64,000 bases of DNA. Origin: Metabacillus indicus LMG 22858. Lineage in GTDB: Bacteria > Bacillota > Bacilli > Bacillales > Bacillaceae. The notes beneath the pieces are model-generated. The model was not told the DNA's origin, made no database searches, and was given only the letters and a program-made list of their open reading frames with translations. The DNA lies in assembly GCF_000708755.2 (NCBI RefSeq), contig NZ_JGVU02000002.1, forward strand, positions 1,116,001 through 1,180,000, given 5' to 3'. Position 1 is the first letter of the stretch. The number at the start of each line of letters is the position of its first letter. The position numbers were made by a program, and so were the translations under genes. Below, one piece after another: positions 42,232-51,642 of this stretch.

Positions 42232-43476
42232 TTACCCTTTAAGGACGGAAGAGGAAATAGTTTGATCAGATTCTATAAATCTTACATACTTCCTCACAGT
42301 AAAAGAATAAATCCCTGTACCAATCAATATAACGGAAGACAGAACAAAGAGGATGGTAATGCCGTATGCTTCAGCTATCATGCCGTACAGCAGACTGGAT
42401 ATGCCAAATACACCGGTCAAGATAGCGTCCCTGGCTGCAAACACTTTCGGCAGAAGCTTTCTTTCTGTGTGATTTTGTATAAGCGTGATTTGACTGATCA
42501 ATTTGATTTCACTCCCTATTCCAACAAGGAATGAAATCAGAAGTGCTGCGGTCCCCTCTGTTGTGAATCCAAACATTAGGGTTAAGATTCCCCCGGCTGT
42601 TGAACCGGCAATGATTGCATAGCGAATTGATTTTTTTAAAATGGTCTCAAATCTTATACATAAAAGCCCGCCCAAAATCAAACCGGCAAAATAGGCTGAG
42701 TTCAAATATCCCCACCAGGCTTCACTTTTGTTCAGTACTTCTTCCACATAGACAAGCAGAACAGCTGCAATCCAAACGACTTGTGCAATAGAATCGAAGA
42801 AATCAACGACTGAAATAACGCGCAGGGACGGGGTTTTCCAAAGCGCTTTCCAGCCCTCCTGCATAGAATTCCACTTCGTCTTTCCTTCCTTTTCGTTACT
42901 GGCTTCATTGATATGCCGCATCTGTATTCGTGTCATCATAATGGTTGAAGCGGCAAAAAGCAGCACAGAGAAATATAATACTTCTTTTCCGCCGGCAAGC
43001 GATACCGAGATACTTCCAAGCGGCCAGCTTCCGAGCTGAACAAGTTGATCAATAACCGCCATAAATCCATTCGCGCGGACGATGCGGTCCTCTGGAACTA
43101 AATGCGGAACGAGCGAATTTCTGATCGGCACAGCCCAGCCGTCGAAAAAAGCGATGACTGAAATCAGCGGGAAAACTGTAAAGATCCCTTCCCCCGGAAA
43201 AAGAGTCAAGCAAACAGCAAGCATGAGTAAAAACATCGTCTTAATCAGTTGCGAGTATACAAGAATGGTTTTATAAGAGAATCGGTCAATCATGAACGGA
43301 GCTGTCATACCGCCTGCGAACCTTGACAGCGTGACAGCAAACGGAACAGCTGCTGTCATTGCAATTGAGCCTGAGACGGAATACATGTAACTTAACAGTG
43401 CTACGATATAGAATACATCTGCGGCATTTGCAAAAGCCTGGCCAATCCACAAAAAATCAAACGAATGGTTTTTCAC
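42232..43476 (-). CDS. MFS transporter, 12 TM, multidrug-type
   Basis: 414 residues with about 12 hydrophobic helices and the MFS loop 2/3 region RFAGGMTAPFMIDRFSYKTI. It resembles the MFS_3/enterobactin-exporter-like group. GTG start at 43476, 9 bases after AAGGTG. It is convergent with the SDR gene. A half-site like the SDR operator lies in front, so the pair may be co-regulated. Confidence 0.82.
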   Translation of the reverse strand: MKNHSFDFLWIGQAFANAADVFYIVALLSYMYSVSGSIAMTAAVPFAVTLSRFAGGMTAPFMIDRFSYKTILVYSQLIKTMFLLMLAVCLTLFPGEGIFTVFPLISVIAFFDGWAVPIRNSLVPHLVPEDRIVRANGFMAVIDQLVQLGSWPLGSISVSLAGGKEVLYFSVLLFAASTIMMTRIQMRHINEASNEKEGKTKWNSMQEGWKALWKTPSLRVISVVDFFDSIAQVVWIAAVLLVYVEEVLNKSEAWWGYLNSAYFAGLILGGLLCIRFETILKKSIRYAIIAGSTAGGILTLMFGFTTEGTAALLISFLVGIGSEIKLISQITLIQNHTERKLLPKVFAARDAILTGVFGISSLLYGMIAEAYGITILFVLSSVILIGTGIYSFTVRKYVRFIESDQTISSSVLKG

Positions 43477-43498
43477 CTGTCAATCACCTTCACTTGTC

Positions 43499-43515
43499 TT
43501 AAAATATGTTTAAGT
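43499..43515. promoter_or_regulatory. Palindrome upstream of the MFS gene
   Basis: CTTAAA, five bases, TTTAAG, containing TATGTTTAA as at the SDR operator. Spacing differs from the SDR site, so common binding is a guess. Confidence 0.4.
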
Positions 43516-43578
43516 AGTAAGTGAAAGTGTCATTACAATGGAACTCATCCTTTCTTAAGTAATGAACCCTTCTATGTC

Positions 43579-44223
43579 TTATTCCAGAAAGGAATTGACC
43601 ATCGGAGACTTCCCATTTATTCCTGCGGGCAGGTCTCCTGCAATTTGTCTGCTGTCAATCTCTAAGAAATAAGCGGCTTTACTAAGTGTGTCATAAAAAA
43701 ATGGAACTACTTCCATTTCTCTGAATACATACACCTCTATATTCTGACAGCCTGATTTATAAGCTTCAGTCAGACGGTGGTTTCCATTTATACAATAAGG
43801 GTTGCCGTTTGTCAGCAAACTGTTTTGAAGGATCATGACAGGATTTTTTTGATTGGGCTTAATTCTTGCAGGATCAGTGTTTACATTCCCTTGATCAACG
43901 GCGTGAATAATGCGGGATGGCTCGAAAATTTCTGCTTTAAGTCCATTTTTATTTATATGCGATGCTGCTCCATCAATGTCTAGCGCGTATTCAAATACTC
44001 CAGTTTCATATTCCGCATACAGGGAAAAAGTTTCTAGGCCAATTGGATGCACAACAGGGTATTCTTCTTTAGCCAGGATGCGGGTAAACACATCCAGCCA
44101 TTTCTCTGCAATGTATGCACCGTGCTGCGAGGCGATCTTCATTTCTTCCATGCGCAAATGAAAATGACGGGCTGGCTGGAATATCCATGATTCTCTTTCA
44201 TACTGCTCTATTTTTGATTCCAC
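43579..44223 (-). CDS. ParB/sulfiredoxin-like fold protein, hypothetical
   Basis: 214 residues. The C-terminal part has VMILQNSLLTNGNPYCINGN then HRLTEAYKSGCQNIEVYVF, the G-N-H-R loop and hydrophobic strands of ParB-like nucleases. No partner helix-turn-helix was seen. I prefer GTG 44223, 6 bases after GGAG; a GTG at 44256 has no ribosome binding site. Function unknown. Confidence 0.6.
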   Translation of the reverse strand: MESKIEQYERESWIFQPARHFHLRMEEMKIASQHGAYIAEKWLDVFTRILAKEEYPVVHPIGLETFSLYAEYETGVFEYALDIDGAASHINKNGLKAEIFEPSRIIHAVDQGNVNTDPARIKPNQKNPVMILQNSLLTNGNPYCINGNHRLTEAYKSGCQNIEVYVFREMEVVPFFYDTLSKAAYFLEIDSRQIAGDLPAGINGKSPMVNSFLE

Positions 44224-44423
44224 ATGTATCTCCACGCGATCATTGTGATTTTTCACTTTATATTATCACATAATAACCACGCTAATTGCAGATAATTTCG
44301 AAAGCTTTAGAGACACTACTGTCAAAAAACACCACGAATGCGAATTCAACTCTGTAAAAAGTGGCGGCACTCCTGATGTAACATCACAATTAAAAATCCA
44401 TGGCTTATATGTTCAACTAACAT

Positions 44424-44460
44424 AAAAAAACGAACTAGTTAAACTCTAGTTCGTTTTTTT
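44424..44460. terminator. Bidirectional terminator upstream of the 44493 gene end
   Basis: Arms CGAACTAG and CTAGTTCG flanked by A7 and T7, with a 7-base loop. Confidence 0.9.
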
Positions 44461-44492
44461 CCTTATATCTCAATCTCGTTATAGGCATCAAT

Positions 44493-45860
44493 TCAGCTTT
44501 GAAGCAATCTCGCATTTCTTCGAACATACGATAAGAAAATAATGCCTGAAGCTCCAATCAGCAGCGTCATTCCCCAGAAAATGTTTGTATAAACAGCTGC
44601 GCCAGAAACACCATGCTGCCATTCAATCAAGAGACCTGACAGTGCGACACCGAATGCTCCGCCGAAAAATTGAATCAGCTGCATCAGGCCCATGCCCGAA
44701 CCGATTTCATCCTCCGGCAGGATGCGGGATGCTTCGTTTGCAATGCTTGAGGTCAGGCTTGAAAAACCTGTGCTCATAAACATGTAGGCAACCAAAATCG
44801 CATATGGATTCTCTCCTGAGAACAAAGCCAGAATCAGCAGTGATATCATGAGCATCACATGGCCAAAGGAAATTAACGGTATATTTCCGAATTTGTCGAT
44901 CAGCCGCCCAATGAACTGTGCGGCAACCGCTGAAAGGATAGCACCAGGAAAGATAATCAGACCGATGGCAGCCGGATCTTTTTCAAACAGCTCTGTCAGG
45001 ATGATCGGCATCATAAAGAGCGCTGAAAAATGAAGAATAAATCCTGAAAATGCTGATAAAGCAAGCTTCACATACTGTCTGTTTTTAAACAGCGAAGGCT
45101 GCACAAACGGCAGGCTGACTTTGTGTATATGCCTCCATAAGAAATACAGGATGGCCAGTGAACCAATGAGAAGAGGCACTGACATGGTGGATAAAAAGAG
45201 CAGCAGCCCCGTAACTCCGAGACCTGTCAGCAATCCTCCGGTTGAATCGAAGTGTACCTTATGGACTTCCTCTTTAGGAAGCAGTTTTTTAAACAGGGGA
45301 AGAAGCAGGACAACAAATGCGGTGATGACAAATAAGTAATTCCATCCGAGATAGGTTGTAATGGCTCCTCCAATAACGGGTCCAAGTCCAAAACCGAGCG
45401 ATGCGGCAGACGAAATCAGCGACATTGCCTTTCCTCTTCTGGAAATAGGAATATATTTACCCGCCAAAACCATGGCAAGACCAGGCACAGCCCCTGCTCC
45501 CGCTGCCTGAAGAACTCTTGCGAATAAAAGCAGATAAAAGTTATGAGAAATAAAACCGATAATGGATGCTGCACCAAGCATGGCAAGCCCGACTGCAAGC
45601 AGCCTTGAGATCGGAATAAAATCTGATAAACGGCTGTAAGTGAGAGTCGAGATGGCAAAAGCGATTGAGTATCCTGACACAATCCAGGATGCAGTGCCGG
45701 ATGAAAGGCTCAAATCGCGAAGCACGCTCGGCAAAGCGACATTAAACATCGTCGTGTTCATCACAACGAGCCATACGGTTAAACTCCACAGCCAAACAAT
45801 TCTGTTTTCATATTTTAAGCCAGGAACTGCTGGCGGTCTTTCTTCTATAATCGTTGACAT
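44493..45860 (-). CDS. MFS transporter, DHA2 type (14 TM, EmrB/QacA-like)
   Basis: 455 residues, about 14 membrane segments. N-terminal VVMNTTMFNVALPSVLRDLS with motif WIVSGYSIAF is typical of DHA2. GLGPVIGGAITTYLGWNYLF is motif C. It probably exports hydrophobic drugs or cations by proton antiport. ATG at 45860 follows GAGGG. Confidence 0.9.
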   Translation of the reverse strand: MSTIIEERPPAVPGLKYENRIVWLWSLTVWLVVMNTTMFNVALPSVLRDLSLSSGTASWIVSGYSIAFAISTLTYSRLSDFIPISRLLAVGLAMLGAASIIGFISHNFYLLLFARVLQAAGAGAVPGLAMVLAGKYIPISRRGKAMSLISSAASLGFGLGPVIGGAITTYLGWNYLFVITAFVVLLLPLFKKLLPKEEVHKVHFDSTGGLLTGLGVTGLLLFLSTMSVPLLIGSLAILYFLWRHIHKVSLPFVQPSLFKNRQYVKLALSAFSGFILHFSALFMMPIILTELFEKDPAAIGLIIFPGAILSAVAAQFIGRLIDKFGNIPLISFGHVMLMISLLILALFSGENPYAILVAYMFMSTGFSSLTSSIANEASRILPEDEIGSGMGLMQLIQFFGGAFGVALSGLLIEWQHGVSGAAVYTNIFWGMTLLIGASGIIFLSYVRRNARLLQS

Positions 45861-45899
45861 TCTATCCCGCCCTCAGCTTTTATTTCGTATACCTAAAGA

Positions 45900-45929
45900 A
45901 ATATATACTCTTACAGCCTGTATAGTCAA
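45900..45929 (-). promoter_or_regulatory. Sigma-A-like promoter of the DHA2 transporter
   Basis: Minus-strand TTGACT (45929-45924) and TATATT (45905-45900) with an 18-base spacer. Confidence 0.55.
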
Positions 45930-45966
45930 CCGATTTGCTTCAATCGGTTCTGTAAAAAGATGAAAA

Positions 45967-45986
45967 CCCTTCTTAACCAAGAAGGG
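45967..45986 (-). terminator. Terminator after the PhnB-like gene
   Basis: Arms CCCTTCTT and AAGAAGGG with a 4-base loop, followed on the minus strand by TTTTCATC. Confidence 0.75.
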
Positions 45987-46002
45987 CTCTCTTTTAGTCA
46001 TA

Positions 46003-46431
46003 TTATTCGTTTTCTTTAACAGCAGATACTTGCCATTCAACACCATATTTGTCTTTAACCTGACCGTATGCAGGACTCCAGAATGTTTCCTGAAGAGGCA
46101 TTGTGACATTTCCGCCTGCTGAGAGTTTTTCAAATACATCTTTGGCTGCGTCTGCTGAATCAATATGAATCGCAATGGAAAGCTGCGAACCGAGAGTATA
46201 AGGCATTCCGGGAAACGTATCTGACAGCATCATGAGGGTATCGCCCGCTTTGAACTGTGCATTCATCACACGGTCCTTTGCATCAGCGGGAATAGGATGA
46301 TTCGGATCCTCCGGCATTTCCCCGAATGTTTGAATCGAAACAAGTTCAGCATTTAATGCATCCACATAAAACTTCACTGCCTCTTGACCATTTCCATTTG
46401 TCACAATGTAAGGATTTACTGATGTGATCAT
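46003..46431 (-). CDS. PhnB-like VOC protein
   Basis: 142 residues: TSVNPYIVTNGNGQEAVKFY at the N-terminus, GDTLMMLSD in the middle and QETFWSPAYGQVKDKYGVEW, the PhnB/YjdN signature FWGxxYGxxxDxxGxxW (with S-P for G-x). Family proteins are related to glyoxalases; no activity is assigned. ATG 46431 follows GAGGTG. Confidence 0.85.
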   Translation of the reverse strand: MITSVNPYIVTNGNGQEAVKFYVDALNAELVSIQTFGEMPEDPNHPIPADAKDRVMNAQFKAGDTLMMLSDTFPGMPYTLGSQLSIAIHIDSADAAKDVFEKLSAGGNVTMPLQETFWSPAYGQVKDKYGVEWQVSAVKENE

Positions 46432-46534
46432 GTTACACCTCATCGTCATAAATTTAATAAGAACATTTGTTCTGTATTATCATACCATGTACAGCTGCCT
46501 TTTGCTACACCCTTTTAAAAAATACAATAAATAA

Positions 46535-46566
46535 AGCCCGTCCCTCTATTTCTCTAGAGGCGGGCT
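46535..46566 (-). terminator. Terminator after the Pmp3-like gene
   Basis: Arms AGCCCGTCCCTCTA and TCTAGAGGCGGGCT (one unpaired step) with a short loop, followed on the minus strand by TTTATTTATTG. Confidence 0.85.
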
Positions 46567-46597
46567 AATTTCCTTCAGAGTCTGCATCTTTTTTAAG

Positions 46598-46780
46598 TTA
46601 CCTCACTCCGTACTTCTTCATACGCTTCTCATCTTTTGCATCCTTCACCACAAGCACGGCGTGTATGGCTCCCGGAAGATAAAAAATGAGCGTCAAAATC
46701 AGGTTAAGCAGCGCCTGAAACGGTCTGCCGACAAACAGTACGGCAACAGGCGGCAGTAAAATCGCCAATAAATAAAGCAT
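46598..46780 (-). CDS. YqaE/Pmp3 family membrane protein
   Basis: 60 residues of the Pmp3 two-helix form: MLYLLAILLPPVAVLFVGRP then FQALLNLILTLIFYLPGAIH. Such proteins affect membrane potential or salt tolerance. ATG 46780 follows GGGGTG; the longer frame to 46861 is not needed. Confidence 0.85.
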   Translation of the reverse strand: MLYLLAILLPPVAVLFVGRPFQALLNLILTLIFYLPGAIHAVLVVKDAKDEKRMKKYGVR

Positions 46781-46847
46781 CACATCACCCCGTTCTTTTC
46801 TTATCCGTAACATTTTACCCCGATTCAGCGGTTTAGAAACAGCAAAA

Positions 46848-46872
46848 AACACGGAGCACAAGGCCCCGTGTT
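46848..46872 (-). terminator. Terminator after gndA
   Basis: Arms AACACGG and CCGTGTT, followed on the minus strand by TTTTTTGC. It starts 7 bases after the stop at 46879. Confidence 0.85.
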
Positions 46873-46878
46873 CTGTTT

Positions 46879-48291
46879 TTACTTAGACATCCATTCTGTA
46901 TGGAAAATGCCTTCTTTATCTGTACGCTGATAAGTGTGCGCTCCGAAATAGTCGCGCTGCGCTTGAATCAGGTTTGCTGGCAATGTAGCCGTGCGGTAGC
47001 TGTCATAATAAGAAAGGGCAGCTGAGAAGCTTGGTACCGGAACACCCTGCTCAATAGCAACTGTCAGCACTTTGCGAAGAGCTCCCTGGTAGCTTTCTGC
47101 AATCTCCTTGAAGTAAGGATCAAGCAGAAGATTTGCAAGCTCGCCGTCACGGTCATACGCATCTTTGATTTTTTGAAGGAATGCTGCACGGATGATGCAT
47201 CCTCCTCTGAAAATCATCGCGATGTCGCCATACTGAAGATCCCAGTTGTATTCCTCAGAAGCTGCTCTCATTTGGGCAAAACCTTGGGCATAAGAACAGA
47301 TCTTGCTCATGTAAAGCGCTTTGCGGACAACTTCAATCAGTTCTTTTTTGTCTCCTTCATATGGTGTCACAGAAGGACCTGAGAGAATGCCGCTCGCTTT
47401 TACACGCTCATCTTTCATGGCAGAGATGAAGCGGGCAAATACGGATTCCGTAATAATCGGAAGCGGAACACCTAAATCAAGGGCACTTTTGCTTGTCCAT
47501 TTTCCAGTTCCTTTTTGTCCTGCTGTATCCAGAATCATATCGACAAGCGGCTTGCCTGTTTCATCATCTGTTTTTGTGAAAATGTCAGCCGTGATTTCAA
47601 TCAGATAGCTGTCAAGCTCGCCTTTATTCCACTCGGCAAATACTTCGTGGAGTTCCTGTGCAGATAAACCAAGAACATTTTTAAGGATGAAATAAGCTTC
47701 TGAAATCAGCTGCATATCGCCGTACTCAATGCCGTTGTGCACCATTTTCACATAGTGGCCGGCACCGTCCGGACCGATGTAAGTTGTACATGGATCTCCG
47801 TCCACTTTTGCAGAAATCGCTTCGAAAATCGGCTTTACAAGTTCAAATGCTTCCTTTTGTCCTCCAGGCATGATGGAAGGTCCTTTAAGGGCTCCTTCTT
47901 CTCCGCCTGAAACGCCGGTGCCGATAAAGTGAATGCCGCTTTCAGCAAGCTCTTTGTTTCTGCGCTGTGTATCTGTGTAAAGTGTATTACCTCCGTCGAT
48001 CAGAATATCGCCTTTATCAAGATGAGGCAGAAGCTGTTCGATTGTTGCATCTGTTGCAAAGCCGGCTTTTACCATCAGAAGAATTTTGCGGGGTGTTTCA
48101 AGAGACTGAACAAACTCTTCAATGCTGTATGTACCTGTAAGGTTCTTGCCGCTGTGTTCTTTCAGCATTTCTTCTGTTTTATCTGAAGAACGGTTATAAA
48201 CGGCCACCGAATAGCCGCGGCTTTCTATATTAAGAGCGAGGTTTTTGCCCATTACGGCCAAACCGATAACGCCAATTTGCTGTTTAGACAT
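46879..48291 (-). CDS. gndA: 6-phosphogluconate dehydrogenase, decarboxylating (NADP+)
   Basis: 470 residues. N-terminal [16 protein letters not shown] with NRSSDKTEE (NADP-favouring R), active-site [12 protein letters not shown] and the signature [20 protein letters not shown]. It decarboxylates 6-phosphogluconate to ribulose 5-phosphate with NADPH. ATG 48291 follows GGGAG. B. subtilis has this gene (yqjI) next to dinB/polY and zwf; here dinB is adjacent and zwf is 8.7 kb away. Confidence 0.96.
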   Translation of the reverse strand: MSKQQIGVIGLAVMGKNLALNIESRGYSVAVYNRSSDKTEEMLKEHSGKNLTGTYSIEEFVQSLETPRKILLMVKAGFATDATIEQLLPHLDKGDILIDGGNTLYTDTQRRNKELAESGIHFIGTGVSGGEEGALKGPSIMPGGQKEAFELVKPIFEAISAKVDGDPCTTYIGPDGAGHYVKMVHNGIEYGDMQLISEAYFILKNVLGLSAQELHEVFAEWNKGELDSYLIEITADIFTKTDDETGKPLVDMILDTAGQKGTGKWTSKSALDLGVPLPIITESVFARFISAMKDERVKASGILSGPSVTPYEGDKKELIEVVRKALYMSKICSYAQGFAQMRAASEEYNWDLQYGDIAMIFRGGCIIRAAFLQKIKDAYDRDGELANLLLDPYFKEIAESYQGALRKVLTVAIEQGVPVPSFSAALSYYDSYRTATLPANLIQAQRDYFGAHTYQRTDKEGIFHTEWMSK

Positions 48292-48395
48292 GTTTTTACT
48301 CCCTTTCTGTCCCGAATATCGTTGTGCGCATGAATATGCATTCCTTCTGTAAAATAACACAGTGCCCTTGCTTTTATCAAGGAAAGCGCCTTGTC

Positions 48396-49637
48396 TCATT
48401 CCCTTAAAAAATCTTTATTGAAACTTGTCCCGCTTGTTTTATCATCCTCCAGGCGGACCGCTTTCATCCCGCGTTTAATGACACTTTCGCCAAATTTTTT
48501 CTGGATGTCCTCAATCGTTTTAAAAAGCGGCTCTTTTTTTGCATCCTCCTGAAAAGAAAACAGATCCAGCTGTTTATAGGCATCTCCTTTTGGCACAAGG
48601 TCCTGGCACGTCACACCGAGCAACCGTACGGGCTCTCCTGTCCAATGCCTGTCAAAAATCTCTTTTGCGTGAGTGTACAGCTCTTCCTTTTCGCCAAGAG
48701 GGTTATTGACTGTCCGGCTGCGGGTAAATGTGCTCCGGTCTGAGTAGCGGATCGTGATAAAGATCTTTGTTCCGAGCACCTCTTTCCGCTTCATCCGCAT
48801 GCTGACTGACTGGGAAAGGCGGTTCAGGGTATCATACAGGACGCGCACATCGCTTGAATCTTTGGAGAGAGTGGTTGAATTCCCTATGCTCTTAAAATCA
48901 TTGATGCTGTCCGGGTTAACTTCTCTGCTGTCTATGCCGTTTGCCCGTTTTTTCAGCCGTTCACCGTTTATGCCCAGGAGCTGTTTCAATGAAATCGGAT
49001 CGGCTTCAGCCAAATCTTTGATTGTTTTGACGCCGATGGTGAGAAGTTTTTCTGCCGTTTTTTCCCCCACTCCGTGCATCTCGCCTGCTGGAAGCGGCCA
49101 CAGTGTCTCGTGAAGCTCCCTTTTTCTGAGAACGGTGATGCCAAGGGGCTTTTTCATATTGGAAGCCATCTTGGCTAGGAATTTATTTGGGGCAATGCCT
49201 ATACTTGAAGGCAGAAGGAGCTCTTCAAGCAATCGCTGCTGAATCGTTTTTGCCACTTGAAGCGGATTGCCCTCCTTCAGATATTCCGTCAAATCCATAT
49301 ATCCCTCATCAATAGAGACAGGCTCAACAAGATCTGTAAATTCTCTTAACAGGTCAAACATCGCTCTTGATGCCTTCCGGTACCGGTCAAAATTCGGTTT
49401 CCTGACAATCAGTTCAGGACAATGGCGCTTCGCCTGCCACAACGGCATGGTTGTTTTCACGCCTCTGGCCCTGGCCTCATAGCTGCACGTGACAACAATT
49501 CCCTTCCGCTCTTCCACATTTCCGGCGATGGCGAGCGGCTTTCCCCTCAGCTCAGGCTCAAACGCCATCTCAACAGATGCGTAAAAACTGTTCATATCCA
49601 CATGGAGAATGACCCTTGGACCGCTCTGCTGCTTCAT
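48396..49637 (-). CDS. dinB: DNA polymerase IV (Y-family)
   Basis: 413 residues. [14 protein letters not shown] and [13 protein letters not shown] hold the catalytic carboxylates; the helix-hairpin-helix [20 protein letters not shown] and little-finger domain follow. The C-terminal QLDLFSF is a beta-clamp binding motif. It bypasses lesions with low fidelity. ATG 49637 follows AAGAAG by 9 bases. No LexA box was found upstream. Confidence 0.95.
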   Translation of the reverse strand: MKQQSGPRVILHVDMNSFYASVEMAFEPELRGKPLAIAGNVEERKGIVVTCSYEARARGVKTTMPLWQAKRHCPELIVRKPNFDRYRKASRAMFDLLREFTDLVEPVSIDEGYMDLTEYLKEGNPLQVAKTIQQRLLEELLLPSSIGIAPNKFLAKMASNMKKPLGITVLRKRELHETLWPLPAGEMHGVGEKTAEKLLTIGVKTIKDLAEADPISLKQLLGINGERLKKRANGIDSREVNPDSINDFKSIGNSTTLSKDSSDVRVLYDTLNRLSQSVSMRMKRKEVLGTKIFITIRYSDRSTFTRSRTVNNPLGEKEELYTHAKEIFDRHWTGEPVRLLGVTCQDLVPKGDAYKQLDLFSFQEDAKKEPLFKTIEDIQKKFGESVIKRGMKAVRLEDDKTSGTSFNKDFLRE

Positions 49638-49766
49638 GCCGTTCAACTTCTTTCCAAACTGTTATAGTGCCTCAATTTTATCACAGTCAGCAGATGAACC
49701 GCTAATGATGGGTACGGAATTAGAAAAGCGCAAAAATTTGATCCTTTCTTACTTTTTATAAAACAA

Positions 49767-49796
49767 TTGACAGACTCCCCTTATCACAAGTAAATT
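49767..49796 (+). promoter_or_regulatory. Candidate promoter before the riboswitch
   Basis: TTGACA at 49767 and TAAATT at 49791 with an 18-base spacer. Confidence 0.5.
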
Positions 49797-49829
49797 ATAT
49801 CTTGTGTGTTTTTATTGTCCGTCAAATTT

Positions 49830-49962
49830 CATAACAAGCTTAATCTTTTCAGAGCGGGGGAATCATGCATTTGGTAAGGCTCTTACCTTGGGGTGAATCC
49901 GTAAATGGAAGGGAACTCTCAATCCCGAATCCGACAGTTAACCTCGTATGCTTTATTGGGAG
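49830..49962 (+). ncRNA. c-di-AMP riboswitch (ydaO-yuaA type)
   Basis: The conserved segments appear in order: GCGGGGGAAtc at 49854, CTTGGGGTGAATCC at 49887, AGGGAACTCTC at 49910, CCCGAATCCGACAG at 49924 and AACCTCGTATGC at 49940. These are the core of the ydaO RNA motif. Closing arms AAGC and GCTT are present. A terminator follows at 49983, so bound c-di-AMP should turn the downstream symporter off. This is a family recognition from memory, not a covariance score. Confidence 0.88.
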
Positions 49963-49982
49963 AAAGACTTTAATTGTGTATT

Positions 49983-50017
49983 AAAGACCTTTCTTACTTT
50001 AGATTGGTCTTTTTTTG
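49983..50017 (+). terminator. Riboswitch expression platform terminator
   Basis: Arms AAAGACC and GGTCTTT with a 16-base loop, followed by a seven-T run. Located between the aptamer and the symporter start at 50056. Confidence 0.85.
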
Positions 50018-50055
50018 TTTTTTCAGAATTCTTACATCTCAGAGGAGGTTCTTCT

Positions 50056-51318
50056 ATGAAAAAAATTCGTTTGGGACTGGCTTCCCAAATTTTCATTGGT
50101 TTGACTTTAGGTATTTTAGTAGGTGTTGTCTGGTTTAATGACCCCCGAGTTGCCGCAGTTTTGCAGCCGCTTGGAGATTTGTTTTTGCGTTTGATCAAAA
50201 TGATTGTCATTCCGATTGTTATCTCTAGCCTGATCGTTGGAGTTGCAGGTGCTGGGAATGGAAAACACGTTGGAAGACTCGGCGGAAAAACCATTCTTTA
50301 TTTTGAAATCATTACAACTGTTGCGATTGTCCTCGGCGTATTGCTTGCAAACGTCTTTCAGCCTGGACAAGGTGTGGATTTGGAATCTGCCCAAAAAACA
50401 GATATCCAGCAGTATGTCGATACATCTGAAGAGCAAAGTGAAAAATCGGTTGCCGAAACGTTCCTTCATATCGTGCCGACAAACTTCTTTAAATCTGTCG
50501 TAGAAGGCGATATGCTTGCCATCATCTTTTTCTCCGTCCTCTTCGGACTTGGCGTAGCAGCCATCGGAGAACGTGGAAAGCCGGTCCTTCAGTTCTTTGA
50601 CGGTGTTTCACACGCGATGTTCCACGTCGTCAACCTTGTAATGAAAGTGGCTCCTCTCGGCGTGTTCGCCCTGATCGGAGTAACCGTTTCGAAATTTGGA
50701 ATTGACTCACTGCTGTCTCTTGGAAAATTGGTTCTATTAGTATACGCTGCCCTGATTTTCTTCCTGATTGTTGTATTGGGGGCAGTTGCGAAATGGGCAG
50801 GCGTCAATATCTTTTCCCTGCTTCGCTACATTAAGGATGAGCTGCTGCTTGCGTTCAGTACATCAAGCTCTGAAACTGTCCTGCCCCGCATCATGGAAAA
50901 GCTTGAAAAAATGGGTTGTCCTAAGGGAATTGTGTCCTTCGTCGTTCCGATCGGATACACGTTTAACCTTGACGGATCCGTACTCTATCAAGCAATCGCT
51001 GCCTTGTTCCTTGCACAGGTCTACGGCATCGAACTGACAATTGTTCAGCAATTGACGCTGATCCTAGTCTTGATGGTTACGTCTAAAGGGATGGCTGCCG
51101 TTCCTGGAACATCCTTCGTCGTTCTGCTTGCCACTCTCGGAACAATCGGCATTCCCGCAGAAGGACTTGCCTTCATTGCTGGAGTGGACCGCATTATGGA
51201 TATGGCCCGCACGGTCGTCAACCTTGTCGGCAATACCCTCGCTGCCATCGTGATGTCAAAATCCGAAGGCCAGTACAACCGGATTAAAGCGAATGAAGTC
51301 ATGAAAGCAAGTGCATAA
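50056..51318 (+). CDS. gltP: Dicarboxylate/amino acid:cation symporter (GltP/DAACS family)
   Basis: 420 residues with multiple helices. The family's serine-rich motif SSSETVLPRIMEKLEKMGCP and the transmembrane motif YTFNLDGSVLYQAIAALFLA are present. It imports glutamate, aspartate or other C4-dicarboxylates with Na+ or H+. ATG 50056 follows AGAGGAGG; the longer frame to 49948 overlaps the riboswitch. Control by c-di-AMP would link glutamate uptake to potassium and osmotic balance. Confidence 0.92.
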   Translation: MKKIRLGLASQIFIGLTLGILVGVVWFNDPRVAAVLQPLGDLFLRLIKMIVIPIVISSLIVGVAGAGNGKHVGRLGGKTILYFEIITTVAIVLGVLLANVFQPGQGVDLESAQKTDIQQYVDTSEEQSEKSVAETFLHIVPTNFFKSVVEGDMLAIIFFSVLFGLGVAAIGERGKPVLQFFDGVSHAMFHVVNLVMKVAPLGVFALIGVTVSKFGIDSLLSLGKLVLLVYAALIFFLIVVLGAVAKWAGVNIFSLLRYIKDELLLAFSTSSSETVLPRIMEKLEKMGCPKGIVSFVVPIGYTFNLDGSVLYQAIAALFLAQVYGIELTIVQQLTLILVLMVTSKGMAAVPGTSFVVLLATLGTIGIPAEGLAFIAGVDRIMDMARTVVNLVGNTLAAIVMSKSEGQYNRIKANEVMKASA

Positions 51319-51328
51319 ACAAGATCAG

Positions 51329-51355
51329 CCCCCGGAAAATGTTCCGGGGGTTTTG
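51329..51355. terminator. Terminator after the symporter gene
   Basis: Arms CCCCCGGAA and TTCCGGGGG with a 4-base loop, then TTTTG on the plus strand. Confidence 0.85.
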
Positions 51356-51586
51356 TTAGTTCTTCTTGTACTTCTTGAATACATATGTAAGCACTCCACC
51401 TACAATTCCAATCATGGCAGCAACCGGTGCAGAAAAAACAAATCCGATTGCTATTGCAAATCCGACTCCGGCACCTACGGACGGGTCCTCGTTAGGATAA
51501 AATTCTGCAAAAAGTGCCAGCCCCAGACAGATTAGAATAAATGATCCAATCCCTGTAATCAAAAACCCCTGAAAAAAATGTTTCAT
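51356..51586 (-). CDS. Two-helix membrane protein, 76 aa
   Basis: N-terminal FLITGIGSFILICLGLALFA, an acidic loop (EFYPNEDPSVG), then a glycine-rich helix IAIGFVFSAPVAAMIGIVGG with basic end KKYKKN. ATG at 51586 follows GAGGAG. Unknown function. Its promoter region borders the tandem repeat array. Confidence 0.65.
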   Translation of the reverse strand: MKHFFQGFLITGIGSFILICLGLALFAEFYPNEDPSVGAGVGFAIAIGFVFSAPVAAMIGIVGGVLTYVFKKYKKN

Positions 51587-51642
51587 CTTATGCTCCTCAT
51601 GATTTTATTGAAGTTCTCTCTCGTGAGAACATGGATTGTGTA

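Noticed and set aside
48396-49800. LexA (SOS) box before dinB
   Set aside because: No GAAC-type inverted pair near the promoter; only an AT-rich -10-like sequence was found.
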